Below are positions 1-5,822 of a stretch of 7,568 nucleotides of DNA, piece after piece. The stretch is from Thiomonas sp. (GTDB lineage Bacteria > Pseudomonadota > Gammaproteobacteria > Burkholderiales > Burkholderiaceae), in NCBI GenBank assembly GCA_027443745.1, contig DAIAZB010000674.1, positions 1-7,568 on the forward strand, written 5' to 3'. The stretch's first letter is position 1, and each line of letters opens with the position of its first letter. The notes under the pieces were generated by a model, which was not told the DNA's origin, did not search any database, and was given only the letters and a program-made list of their open reading frames with translations. Made by a program: the position numbers and the translations under genes.

Positions 1-1
1 G

Positions 2-88
2 CAGTGGGTGTTCTGGGGGTTGCGCATCTACGTGGTGGTGATGTGCGTCATTGTGCTGTGGGCTTTCAGCACCGGCGTGCATGCCTAA
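2..88 (+). CDS. C-terminal end of an unidentified membrane protein (5' truncated)
   Basis: An open frame enters at the left edge and runs 28 codons to a TAA at 86-88. The residues are strongly hydrophobic (core VVVMCVIVLWAF) with aromatic residues before it (QWVFWGLRIY), which looks like one C-terminal membrane-spanning helix ending in a short polar tail. Too little is present to name a family. It could be a small membrane protein of the same metal locus or an unrelated neighbour. The start lies outside the window. The frame is supported by its composition and by a possible terminator hairpin about 10 bp after the stop. Confidence 0.5.
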   Translation, partial: QWVFWGLRIYVVVMCVIVLWAFSTGVHA

Positions 89-98
89 GATGTGGGCG

Positions 99-123
99 GC
101 ATGCCAGTACGACGCGGGCATGC
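99..123 (+). terminator. Possible terminator hairpin after the upstream gene
   Basis: GCATGCC (99-105) and GGCATGC (117-123) form a perfect 7-bp inverted repeat around an 11-nt loop, starting 10 bp after the preceding stop. No clear T-run follows (only GCTTCGTT), so it may be a weak or Rho-assisted terminator, or simply a palindrome. Confidence 0.3.
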
Positions 124-129
124 GCTTCG

Positions 130-157
130 TTGACCCCGCCCGACAATCACTCATGAT
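130..157 (+). promoter_or_regulatory. Candidate sigma70 promoter for the EamA-family gene
   Basis: TTGACC (130-135, 5/6 match to the -35 consensus) is followed after 16 bp by CATGAT (152-157, 4/6 match to the -10). It would give a leader of about 60 nt before the ATG at 227. The match is modest and no operator was recognised beside it. Confidence 0.25.
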
Positions 158-226
158 GCCCTAGCCTGATGATCATCTGCGACCACATCGGCTCGATATT
201 TTCCTCAATTCATACTGTAAGTAAGC

Positions 227-1291
227 ATGTCTCGCATCGTTAACTCCCCCTCAACCATTTGGACGGCGCTGCTCGCGGCGCTGCTGTTCGGTGCGAGCAC
301 GCCATTGGCCAAGCAACTCCTGCACGATCTGCCGCCGATCCTGTTGGCCGGGCTGCTTTACCTCGGGAGTGGTGTCGGTCTGGGGCTGATCCGGCTGATG
401 CGCGATCGCGGCTGGCGTACCCCGTCCCTGTCCAGGCGGGAGTGGCTCTGGCTTCTGCTCGCGATCGGCTTTGGCGGGGTGCTCGGCCCGCTGGCGCTGA
501 TGCTCGGACTCGCGACGATGTCGGCGGCATCGGGGTCACTGTTGCTGAATCTGGAGGCGGTGCTGACGGCTGTGCTGGCATGGGTCGTGTTCCGCGAGAA
601 CACGGATCGTCGTGTTGTGCTGGGGATGGCGCTGATTGTCGTGGGCGCTATGATGTTGGCCTTGCCTGGCTCATTACATGGAACAGGCGGCCTGGGTTGG
701 GGCGCGTGGTGGATCGCGGGCGCCTGTTTGTGTTGGGCGCTGGACAACAATTTCACCCGCAAGATGTCGGCCTCCGACGCCCTGTTCCTGGCCGGACTCA
801 AGGGAACCGTGGCTGGCGTGGTCAACACCGGAATTGCGCTCATGCTCGGCGCCCGCGTGCCTGCGGTTCCTGCGATCAGCGCGGCGATGGCGGTCGGGTT
901 GTTCGGGTACGGCATCAGCCTGGTGTTGTTCGTGCTTGCCCTACGCGGTCTGGGCTCGGCGCGCACCGGCGCGTATTTTTCAACGGCGCCGTTCATGGGC
1001 GCAGCGATCGCGATCCTGGCCTTCGGCGACCATGCCTCGCCGACGTTCTGGATGGCGGCGGTGTTGATGGGCGCGGGCGTATGGCTCCACCTGACCGAGC
1101 ACCATGAGCACCTGCACACCCACGAAGCGATATCCCACACCCATCGCCATGTGCACGATGCGCATCACCAGCACGCGCACGACTTCGAATGGGATGGTCA
1201 CGAACCGCATACGCACTCGCACACCCACGTACCGATCACGCACACTCACCCGCATTATCCGGACATCCACCATCAGCACTCGCACAAGTGA
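227..1291 (+). CDS. DMT/EamA-family membrane transporter with a histidine-rich C-terminal tail
   Basis: 354-residue inner-membrane protein of the drug/metabolite transporter (DMT) superfamily. Two EamA-type repeats, about residues 8-146 and 158-287, supply roughly ten membrane helices; family traits include the early FGASTPLAK segment, the NLEAVLTAVLAWVVFRE segment near 108-124 and STAPFMGA near 252-259. Typical EamA proteins are about 290 residues. The excess here is the tail, residues 288-354, with 26 His in 67 residues, mostly alternating HxH pairs. Substrate is unknown for this protein. The His tail and copper-gene neighbours suggest a metal ion or metal-linked solute, which is inference. 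The ATG at 227 has only a weak upstream TAAG (217-225 region), but no other start fits before the first helix. It lies 134 bp before copL and may be a separate unit or the first gene of the copper cluster. Confidence 0.85.
   Translation: MSRIVNSPSTIWTALLAALLFGASTPLAKQLLHDLPPILLAGLLYLGSGVGLGLIRLMRDRGWRTPSLSRREWLWLLLAIGFGGVLGPLALMLGLATMSAASGSLLLNLEAVLTAVLAWVVFRENTDRRVVLGMALIVVGAMMLALPGSLHGTGGLGWGAWWIAGACLCWALDNNFTRKMSASDALFLAGLKGTVAGVVNTGIALMLGARVPAVPAISAAMAVGLFGYGISLVLFVLALRGLGSARTGAYFSTAPFMGAAIAILAFGDHASPTFWMAAVLMGAGVWLHLTEHHEHLHTHEAISHTHRHVHDAHHQHAHDFEWDGHEPHTHSHTHVPITHTHPHYPDIHHQHSHK
1088..1288 (+). repeat. Histidine-rich tail coding segment (low-complexity CAC/CAT repeats)
   Basis: Codes residues 288-354 of the EamA-family protein. 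His codons (CAC and CAT mixed) alternate with Thr, Ser, Gln, Ala and Pro codons. Mixed use of both His codons argues that the protein composition is selected, rather than a recent nucleotide repeat expansion. His-rich stretches in metal transporters (for example the loops of cation diffusion facilitators and RcnA) bind Zn, Ni, Co or Cu; which metal is meant here cannot be read from sequence. Confidence 0.8.
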
Positions 1292-1346
1292 CGATCTGCG
1301 CCGCCCAGTCCAGGTAGTCTGGGAGATCACGTCATGCCGACCCTCT

Positions 1347-1371
1347 TGGCCGATGATTCTACGATCGGCCA
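1347..1371. promoter_or_regulatory. Perfect 8-bp inverted repeat upstream of copL (operator or hairpin)
   Basis: TGGCCGAT (1347-1354) and ATCGGCCA (1364-1371) are exact reverse complements around a 9-nt spacer that contains TACGAT (1360-1365), a 4/6 match to a -10 box. It could be an operator over the copL promoter or a transcript hairpin ending the transporter gene; there is no downstream T-run. A smaller hairpin, GGGCG/CGCCC around AAAT, sits at 1397-1410. Confidence 0.4.
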
Positions 1372-1425
1372 TCTGAACCCACCTCCAGAGTTGAGGGGGC
1401 GAAATCGCCCGAGTAAGCTCACTCA

Positions 1426-1836
1426 ATGATGTTGTCCCTGCGTCAGCTTGCTCGTTCTCGTCGCCTCCGGGCGATGAGCGTGCTGGCGTGGCTGATGCTG
1501 GTAATCCAATCCGTGGCGGCCGCTCCCATGAGCATGCCGATGGAATCCCATGCGCAGCCCGCGCATGCAATGGTCGCTGCGATCGCTGGACATGGCATGC
1601 ATTGCCACCACGCGGCAACGTCAAAGGCTTCTGATTCCTGCTGCCATAACGCGGCGAACTGCTGCAATGGCGCGGTGGGTCAGTGCACCTGTGCCGCGAT
1701 GTGTGTCACGGCGCTCCTGCCGAGGACGGCATTGGCGCTGGCTTCGACGGCATTGACGGCAACCTACGCGATGCCGCCGCGTGTGATAACCCCTTCGCGG
1801 ACGAACGCGCCCCCGCTCCGACCACCGGCGGTCTGA
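1426..1836 (+). CDS. copL: CopL family metal-binding regulatory protein
   Basis: 136-residue protein with a basic N-terminus (residues 1-16), a hydrophobic segment at 18-33 ending AAA, typical of a signal peptide or anchor, and a mature part rich in possible copper ligands. This includes a Met patch MSMPM (35-39), His at 42, 47, 56, 59, 61, 62 and 74, and eight Cys at 60, 72, 73, 79, 80, 87, 89 and 93, among them the pairs SCCH and NCC and the triplet CTCAAMC. It ends in LRPPAV, like the RPP-type ends of CopL proteins as I recall them. In Xanthomonas, CopL precedes copA and is needed for copper-induced copAB expression. Its place just before copA here agrees. Start is ATG 1426; an in-frame ATG at 1474 (residue 17) would keep the hydrophobic segment but lose the basic region. 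Neither has a good ribosome binding site. The name is from composition, length and position, not from alignment. Confidence 0.8.
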   Translation: MMLSLRQLARSRRLRAMSVLAWLMLVIQSVAAAPMSMPMESHAQPAHAMVAAIAGHGMHCHHAATSKASDSCCHNAANCCNGAVGQCTCAAMCVTALLPRTALALASTALTATYAMPPRVITPSRTNAPPLRPPAV

Positions 1837-1937
1837 CTCTCCCCCTCGTTTCTATGAGCTTGGCTCTCGACGGTCGCATGTCGGCCCTCGTGGCCATCGG
1901 CTGTGGTCGGCATCACCAACAGCATGCCGCCTGCCTT

Positions 1938-1944
1938 GGAGAGG
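1938..1944 (+). promoter_or_regulatory. Ribosome binding site of copA
   Basis: GGAGAGG ends 4 bp before the ATG at 1949 and fixes this start. The in-frame ATG at 1973, only eight codons later, has no purine-rich site ahead of it. A 6-bp inverted repeat, CGGCAT (1908-1913) and ATGCCG (1924-1929), ends 8 bp upstream and could influence access to the site. Confidence 0.75.
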
Positions 1945-1948
1945 CCCC

Positions 1949-3718
1949 ATGAAAATCCTTCCCCCGCCCGCGATGGACCTGTCGCGGCGTCGTTTCGTCC
2001 AAGGTGTCGCCTTCGGTGGCACCATCGCCGCCCTTGGCCTGCTTCGCCCGTCGAAAGCCTGGGGGCTGACCGGTGCCGGGCAACCTGCCATCCTCAGCGG
2101 CACCGACTTCGCGCTCGACATCGCCAAGACGCCGGTGAACTACACCGGCCGCCCTCGCATCGCCACCACCGTCAATGGCGGTATCCCGGGGCCGACCCTG
2201 CGCTGGAAGGAAGGCACCACCGTCACGATGCGCGTGACCAACCGGCTGCGGGTCCTCACGTCCATCCACTGGCACGGCATCATCGTGCCGTTCCAAGAGG
2301 ACGGCGTACCCGGCATCAGCTTCCCCGGCATCGCACCGGGCGAAACCTTCATCTACCGCTTCCCGGTGCGCCAGAGCGGAACCTACTGGTACCACTCGCA
2401 CTCGGGATTCCAGGAGCAGACCGGACTGTACGGTGCGCTGGTGATCGAGCCGGCCTGGTCGGAGCGCAACCCGAGCGACCGCGACTACGTGGTGATGCTC
2501 AACGACTGGAGCGACGCCAGCCCCGAGCACATCTTCGCCACGCTGAAGCGCCAGAGCGATTACTACAACTTCGCACAGCCCACCGCGCCCGAGTTCTTCC
2601 GCGACGTGCGCGAACAGGGACTGCGTCAGGCGCTGGCCGAGCGCAAGATGTGGAATCAGATGCGCATGAACCCCAGCGACCTCAGCGACGTCTCGGGTTA
2701 CACCTATACCTACCTGATGAACGGTGCCGCGCCGGCCGGCAATTGGACCGGCCTGTTCAAGCCCGGCGAGAAGGTCCGACTGCGCTTCATCAACGGTTCG
2801 TCGATGACCATCTTCGACGTGCGTATTCCCGGCCTGAAGATGACGGTGATCTCCGCCGATGGCCAGGATGTGGCACCGGTGCCGGTCGACGAGTTCCGCA
2901 TTTCGGTGGCGGAGACCTACGACGTCATCGTGGAGCCGCAGGAGGATCGGGCGTTCACGATTTTCGCCCAGTCGATCGACCGCACCGGTTACGCACGCGG
3001 CACGCTGGCGCCGCGGCCCGGCATGGAAGCGGCAGTGCCGACGATGGATCCGCGCCTGCCCGTGAGCATGGTGGACATGATGGGGGCGATGGCCCAGGGC
3101 GGCGGACGCGGCGGCATGTCTGGGATGGCGGGCATGGCCGGGATGAAGGACATGCCCGCCATGGACATAAGCGGGATGGCCACACCGGCCGCACCCGCGG
3201 TGCGTCACGCCCGCACCGAATATCACAACCCCGGCGTCGACATGCACGTGGACATGCCGCGCACCAATCTCGACGATCCTGGCACCGGCCTGCGCGACAA
3301 CGGTCGCCGCGTGCTCACCTATGCCGACCTGCACACGATCGGCGGCTCCATCGACCCACGCGAACCCAGTCGCGAGATCGAGCTGCACCTCACCGGCAAC
3401 ATGGAGCGCTACATGTGGTCGTTCGATGGGGTGAAGTTCTCCGACGCCAAGCCGATCCATTTCCGCAGCGGGGAGCGGCTGCGCTTGGTGCTGGTCAACG
3501 ACACCATGATGAACCACCCGATCCACTTGCACGGCATGTGGAGCGAGTTGGAGAACCCGGATGGCCAGTTCCAGGTGCGCAAGCACACCATCAACGTGCA
3601 ACCGGCGCAGCGCATCGCCTACGGCGTGAGCGCGGACAACCTCGGGCGCTGGGCCTATCACTGCCACATGCTCTACCACATGGAAGCGGGCATGTTCCGC
3701 GAGGTGGTGGTGTCATGA
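1949..3718 (+). CDS. copA: Copper resistance multicopper oxidase CopA
   Basis: 589-residue periplasmic multicopper oxidase, the usual length for CopA. The N-terminus has a twin-arginine motif, SRRRFV (12-17), then a hydrophobic stretch to about residue 39, so it is exported folded by Tat. The copper motifs are all intact: HWHG (107-110), WYHSHSG (147-153), HPIHLHG (523-529) and HCH with H577 and M582 (571-582), which supply the trinuclear centre and the type 1 copper with C572, H523, H577 and an axial Met. A Met-rich insert at 374-410 has 11 Met in 37 residues, as in CopA proteins that bind extra Cu(I). Known role: oxidation of Cu(I) and periplasmic copper sequestration. It follows copL by 112 bp and its TGA overlaps the copB ATG, implying one mRNA and translational coupling. 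A direct role in iron oxidation with the downstream FTR1 protein is possible but unproven. Confidence 0.96.
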   Translation: MKILPPPAMDLSRRRFVQGVAFGGTIAALGLLRPSKAWGLTGAGQPAILSGTDFALDIAKTPVNYTGRPRIATTVNGGIPGPTLRWKEGTTVTMRVTNRLRVLTSIHWHGIIVPFQEDGVPGISFPGIAPGETFIYRFPVRQSGTYWYHSHSGFQEQTGLYGALVIEPAWSERNPSDRDYVVMLNDWSDASPEHIFATLKRQSDYYNFAQPTAPEFFRDVREQGLRQALAERKMWNQMRMNPSDLSDVSGYTYTYLMNGAAPAGNWTGLFKPGEKVRLRFINGSSMTIFDVRIPGLKMTVISADGQDVAPVPVDEFRISVAETYDVIVEPQEDRAFTIFAQSIDRTGYARGTLAPRPGMEAAVPTMDPRLPVSMVDMMGAMAQGGGRGGMSGMAGMAGMKDMPAMDISGMATPAAPAVRHARTEYHNPGVDMHVDMPRTNLDDPGTGLRDNGRRVLTYADLHTIGGSIDPREPSREIELHLTGNMERYMWSFDGVKFSDAKPIHFRSGERLRLVLVNDTMMNHPIHLHGMWSELENPDGQFQVRKHTINVQPAQRIAYGVSADNLGRWAYHCHMLYHMEAGMFREVVVS

Positions 3719-4944
3719 GCCCATCTTCGCGAACCACCCACCTGAATCGCTCCGCGCTGCTTGCAGGACTGTGGCTGGTGCTGCCGCTGGCGGCCAGCGC
3801 GCAAAGCGCTCCCGCACCGAGCAGCACCACCCCGATGGACATGCGCAGCATGCCCGGCATGAGTATGCCGGAAGCATCGTCTAGCACACCCAAACACGCA
3901 ACACCATTGAAGGTGAAGCAGCCTGGCAAGAAGTCTTCACGGGTGCATCCGATGCTGTCGTCGCACGGCATGGAGAGCATGCCTGGCATGGATCACCCAG
4001 CGATGCAGGGCATGCCGATGCCCGCCAAGCCTGCCGCCTCGGCGGCACCCGCCGACGACATGTCGGGGATGGATCACGCATCGATGCCGGGCATGAGTTC
4101 CGGAGCGATGCAAGGGATGGATCACAGCGGCATGGCCGGCATGGATCACGGCGCGATGCCGAAGCAGGATCAAAGCGGGATGGCCGGCACGGGCATGATG
4201 GCGGGGATGCCCATGGGCCCCATGCAAGGCGGCAACCCGCCACTTGATGCGCGCAGCCCCGACTATTCCGACGGCGTCGGCTACGGCTCCATGCAGGGTA
4301 TGGACATGGCCGACAACGCACCGCTCGGCATGGTGGTGATCGACCAGTTGGAGGCCTTCCACGGACGCGATGCCAACGGCCTGGCCTGGGATGCCGAAGG
4401 CTGGTACGGCAACGACACCAACAAGTTGTGGATTCGTACGGAAGGCGAGCGCAGCCGCGGTCGGCTGGAGGGCAGCGATGTGGAGGCATTGTGGAACCAC
4501 GCTGTCGCCACGTACTGGGGTACCCAACTCGGCGTGCGCCGGGACTTCGGCGCGGGCCCGAAGCGGACGTGGGCCGCATTCGGCGTGCAGGGCCTGGCGC
4601 CGTACTGGTTCGAACTGGCAGCGACCGGCTATATCGGCGCCAACGGCCGCACGGCCGCGCGTCTGCGGGCCGATTACGAACTGCTGTTCACCCAGCGGGT
4701 GATCCTGCAGCCTGAGGCTGAGGTCAACCTGTACGGCAAGGACGATCCGCAGCACCGCATCGGCAGCGGCGTGTCGGACGTGCAGTTCGGCCTGCGCTTG
4801 CGTTACGAGTTCCACCGCCAGTTCGCGCCCTATATCGGTGTGAACTGGGTCCGTCGCGTCGGCGCCACGGCCGGCTATGCGCGACAGGACCACCAACCCG
4901 TACTCGACCGGCAGATCGTGGCTGGCATCCGCATTTGGTTCTGA
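3715..4944 (+). CDS. copB: Copper resistance outer-membrane protein CopB
   Basis: 409-residue protein with a Sec signal peptide (hydrophobic 13-29, cleavage expected after ASA at 27-29). Residues 41-206 are a disordered, Met-rich region with 31 Met and four GMDH units. The C-terminal domain, about 205-409, is the conserved CopB part, with alternating beta-type strands and a terminal Phe (GIRIWF), as in outer-membrane barrels. Known role: copper binding at the outer membrane together with CopA. Start: ATG 3715 overlaps the copA stop as ATGA. The same frame happens to stay open upstream through copA to about 1903, but that part has neither a signal peptide nor CopB character and opposes the codon pattern of copA, so the start is set here. 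The N-terminal Met-rich part is longer than in a minimal CopB. Confidence 0.94.
   Translation: MSPSSRTTHLNRSALLAGLWLVLPLAASAQSAPAPSSTTPMDMRSMPGMSMPEASSSTPKHATPLKVKQPGKKSSRVHPMLSSHGMESMPGMDHPAMQGMPMPAKPAASAAPADDMSGMDHASMPGMSSGAMQGMDHSGMAGMDHGAMPKQDQSGMAGTGMMAGMPMGPMQGGNPPLDARSPDYSDGVGYGSMQGMDMADNAPLGMVVIDQLEAFHGRDANGLAWDAEGWYGNDTNKLWIRTEGERSRGRLEGSDVEALWNHAVATYWGTQLGVRRDFGAGPKRTWAAFGVQGLAPYWFELAATGYIGANGRTAARLRADYELLFTQRVILQPEAEVNLYGKDDPQHRIGSGVSDVQFGLRLRYEFHRQFAPYIGVNWVRRVGATAGYARQDHQPVLDRQIVAGIRIWF
3835..4332 (+). repeat. Met-rich degenerate repeat region of copB
   Basis: Codes residues 41-206 of CopB. Repeats of the type GM(D/P)xxxM recur. Four units share the exact 9-mer ATGGATCAC at 3988, 4069, 4117 and 4141, coding MDH. 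Methionines with neighbouring His and Asp are typical soft-metal (Cu(I)) ligands. The near-identical DNA units could recombine, so length variation between strains would be expected. Confidence 0.8.
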
Positions 4945-4948
4945 GGGG
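4943..4948 (+). promoter_or_regulatory. Ribosome binding site of the cytochrome gene, overlapping the copB stop
   Basis: GAGGGG overlaps the last two bases of the copB TGA and ends 7 bp before the ATG at 4956. This supports the ATG over the in-frame TTG at 4935, and indicates coupling with copB. Confidence 0.7.
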
Positions 4949-4955
4949 ATTACCT

Positions 4956-5618
4956 ATGAAAAAACATACCGAGCACGTCATCACGGTCGCCGTTACCTTG
5001 GGCGTCCTGGCCATCGGCGCCGGCGTGTTCGCCTGGTCCGGTCTTTACAACATCGGTGCGGACGATCACCACACCAAACCGGTGTTCGCCGTTCTGCAGA
5101 CCTTGCGCGATCGTTCGATCCACCTGCGCTCGGAGGATCTGACCGTGCCGAATCTCGACGATCCGCAGTTGATCCTGAAAGGCGCCGGCCAGTACGCAGC
5201 GATGTGCACCAGCTGCCATCTGTCGCCCGGCGTGAGCGACTCCGAGCTGCGGGTCGGCATGTACCCGCAGCCGCCCAACCTGTCCAAGGTACACATCGAT
5301 CCCAAGGACGCCTTCTGGGTGATCAAGCACGGCATCAAGATGAGCGCGATGCCTGCCTGGGGCATGGCGGGCCACGACGATCCCACCATCTGGAGCATGG
5401 TGGCCTTTCTTGAGAAGCTGCCTGGCATGACGCCGGCCGAATACAAGGCCATCGTGGCAAAGGCGCCGCCGGATGAGGACATGGACATGGACGAAGGCAG
5501 CGGCCACGGTCATCACGGTACGGCAGCCATGAAAGGCATGAACATGTCCGGCCAGGGCGCTGCTTCCGCATCGTCTCCTGCGATGGCTAGCACGGTCGGT
5601 GTACAAACCGTCCGATAA
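4956..5618 (+). CDS. Membrane-anchored c-type cytochrome with Met/His-rich tail
   Basis: 220-residue protein. Residues 8-29 form one hydrophobic segment, either an uncleaved membrane anchor or a signal peptide without a clear cleavage site. The haem-c motif CTSCH is at 84-88, and M132 in SAMPAWG is the likely sixth haem ligand (M129 is an alternative). The fold fits a class I monohaem cytochrome c (Cytochrome_C family), ending near residue 170. A tail, 171-220, carries DMDMDE, HGHH and MKGMNM, that is possible copper ligands not needed for haem. It follows copB by 11 bp with its own ribosome binding site, so it belongs to the copA-copB unit. Likely role: moving electrons in the periplasm, perhaps to or from CopA or a respiratory partner; the partner is unknown. 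Haem attachment would need the Ccm system encoded elsewhere. Confidence 0.88.
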   Translation: MKKHTEHVITVAVTLGVLAIGAGVFAWSGLYNIGADDHHTKPVFAVLQTLRDRSIHLRSEDLTVPNLDDPQLILKGAGQYAAMCTSCHLSPGVSDSELRVGMYPQPPNLSKVHIDPKDAFWVIKHGIKMSAMPAWGMAGHDDPTIWSMVAFLEKLPGMTPAEYKAIVAKAPPDEDMDMDEGSGHGHHGTAAMKGMNMSGQGAASASSPAMASTVGVQTVR

Positions 5619-5759
5619 CCGGCACGCACATCCGTAACGGACTTCGCTCCGCACGGACCCGCTCTATCACGTAGACCGCGCCGTTGGCGCCTGCACGACC
5701 TGCGCCGCGCTGGCGCGCGGGCTGCGGTATGGCAGTGTCTGGTCGGGATCCGTCGCCCC
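5619..5759. other. GC-rich intergenic region with short hairpins
   Basis: No gene is supported in this part of the gap. Besides the hairpin at 5631-5657 it has two tandem GCGCC...GGCGC inverted repeats, at 5678-5690 (3-nt loop) and 5702-5716 (5-nt loop). The composition changes abruptly from GC-rich to AT-rich at about 5760, where the next promoter starts. Confidence 0.5.
5631..5657 (+). terminator. Hairpin after the cytochrome gene, possible terminator
   Basis: TCCGT (5631-5635) pairs with ACGGA (5653-5657), and inside it CGGA (5638-5641) pairs with TCCG (5648-5651) around a CTTCGC loop; a small AA/C internal loop separates the two stems. It begins 12 bp after the TAA. No T-run follows, so intrinsic termination is uncertain, but position and stability suit the end of the copL/copA/copB/cytochrome unit. 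Confidence 0.4.
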
Positions 5760-5787
5760 TTGACGCTCAAATACGAACAGTTATTAT
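5760..5787 (+). promoter_or_regulatory. Strong sigma70-type promoter of the cupredoxin-FTR1 unit
   Basis: TTGACG (5760-5765) and TATTAT (5782-5787) each match the -35 and -10 consensus at 5 of 6 positions, with a 16-bp spacer. The predicted start of transcription near 5794 leaves a leader of about 30 nt before the ATG at 5823. The surrounding 60 bp are markedly AT-rich in a GC-rich window. This makes the cupredoxin and permease genes a unit separate from the copA-copB genes. Confidence 0.65.
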
Positions 5788-5805
5788 TCGCTAATCATTG
5801 TTCGT
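5773..5805. promoter_or_regulatory. 33-bp imperfect palindrome over the -10 box, candidate operator
   Basis: Left arm ACGAACAGTTATTA (5773-5786) and right arm TAATCATTGTTCGT (5792-5805) are complementary at 12 of 14 positions around the 5-bp spacer TTCGC. The outer seven bases match exactly. It covers the -10 box and the expected transcription start, where a bound dimer would block RNA polymerase. One strand contains AATGAT as in a Fur box half-site, but the full Fur consensus is not present, so the regulator is unidentified. Confidence 0.6.
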
Positions 5806-5822
5806 TTTGTCTACTCATTCCC

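Noticed and set aside
980..1624. 214-codon antisense frame across the transporter end and copL
   Set aside because: Its VRVRM-type repeats are the complement of the His-rich tail; it conflicts with two supported genes.
1913..3679. 588-codon antisense frame opposite copA
   Set aside because: His/Val/Arg-rich shadow of copA codons, with no domain, no signal peptide and no ribosome binding site.
1903..3714. Upstream part of the long + frame leading into copB
   Set aside because: It is out of frame with copA, whose motifs are all intact, and its product is low-complexity Arg/His/Pro-rich sequence without domains. It is open only because of high GC.
3937..4896. 319-codon antisense frame opposite copB
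   Set aside because: Repeated GHARH-like sequence is the complement of the Met-rich copB repeats; no independent coding evidence.
4935..4955. Earlier TTG start for the cytochrome gene
   Set aside because: The ATG at 4956 has GAGGGG at a proper distance and starts directly before the basic and hydrophobic N-terminus; the TTG lies inside copB without a site.
5638..5763. Open + frame in the gap after the cytochrome, containing an ACTTCAAL (CxxC) stretch
   Set aside because: No ATG, GTG or TTG start in the frame, no ribosome binding site and no recognisable homology; the region is better explained by GC-rich hairpins. A decayed gene remnant cannot be excluded.
5760..5822. TTG-started 21-residue extension of the cupredoxin protein
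   Set aside because: It would put the coding region over the -35 and -10 boxes and ahead of a clear signal peptide starting at ATG 5823.
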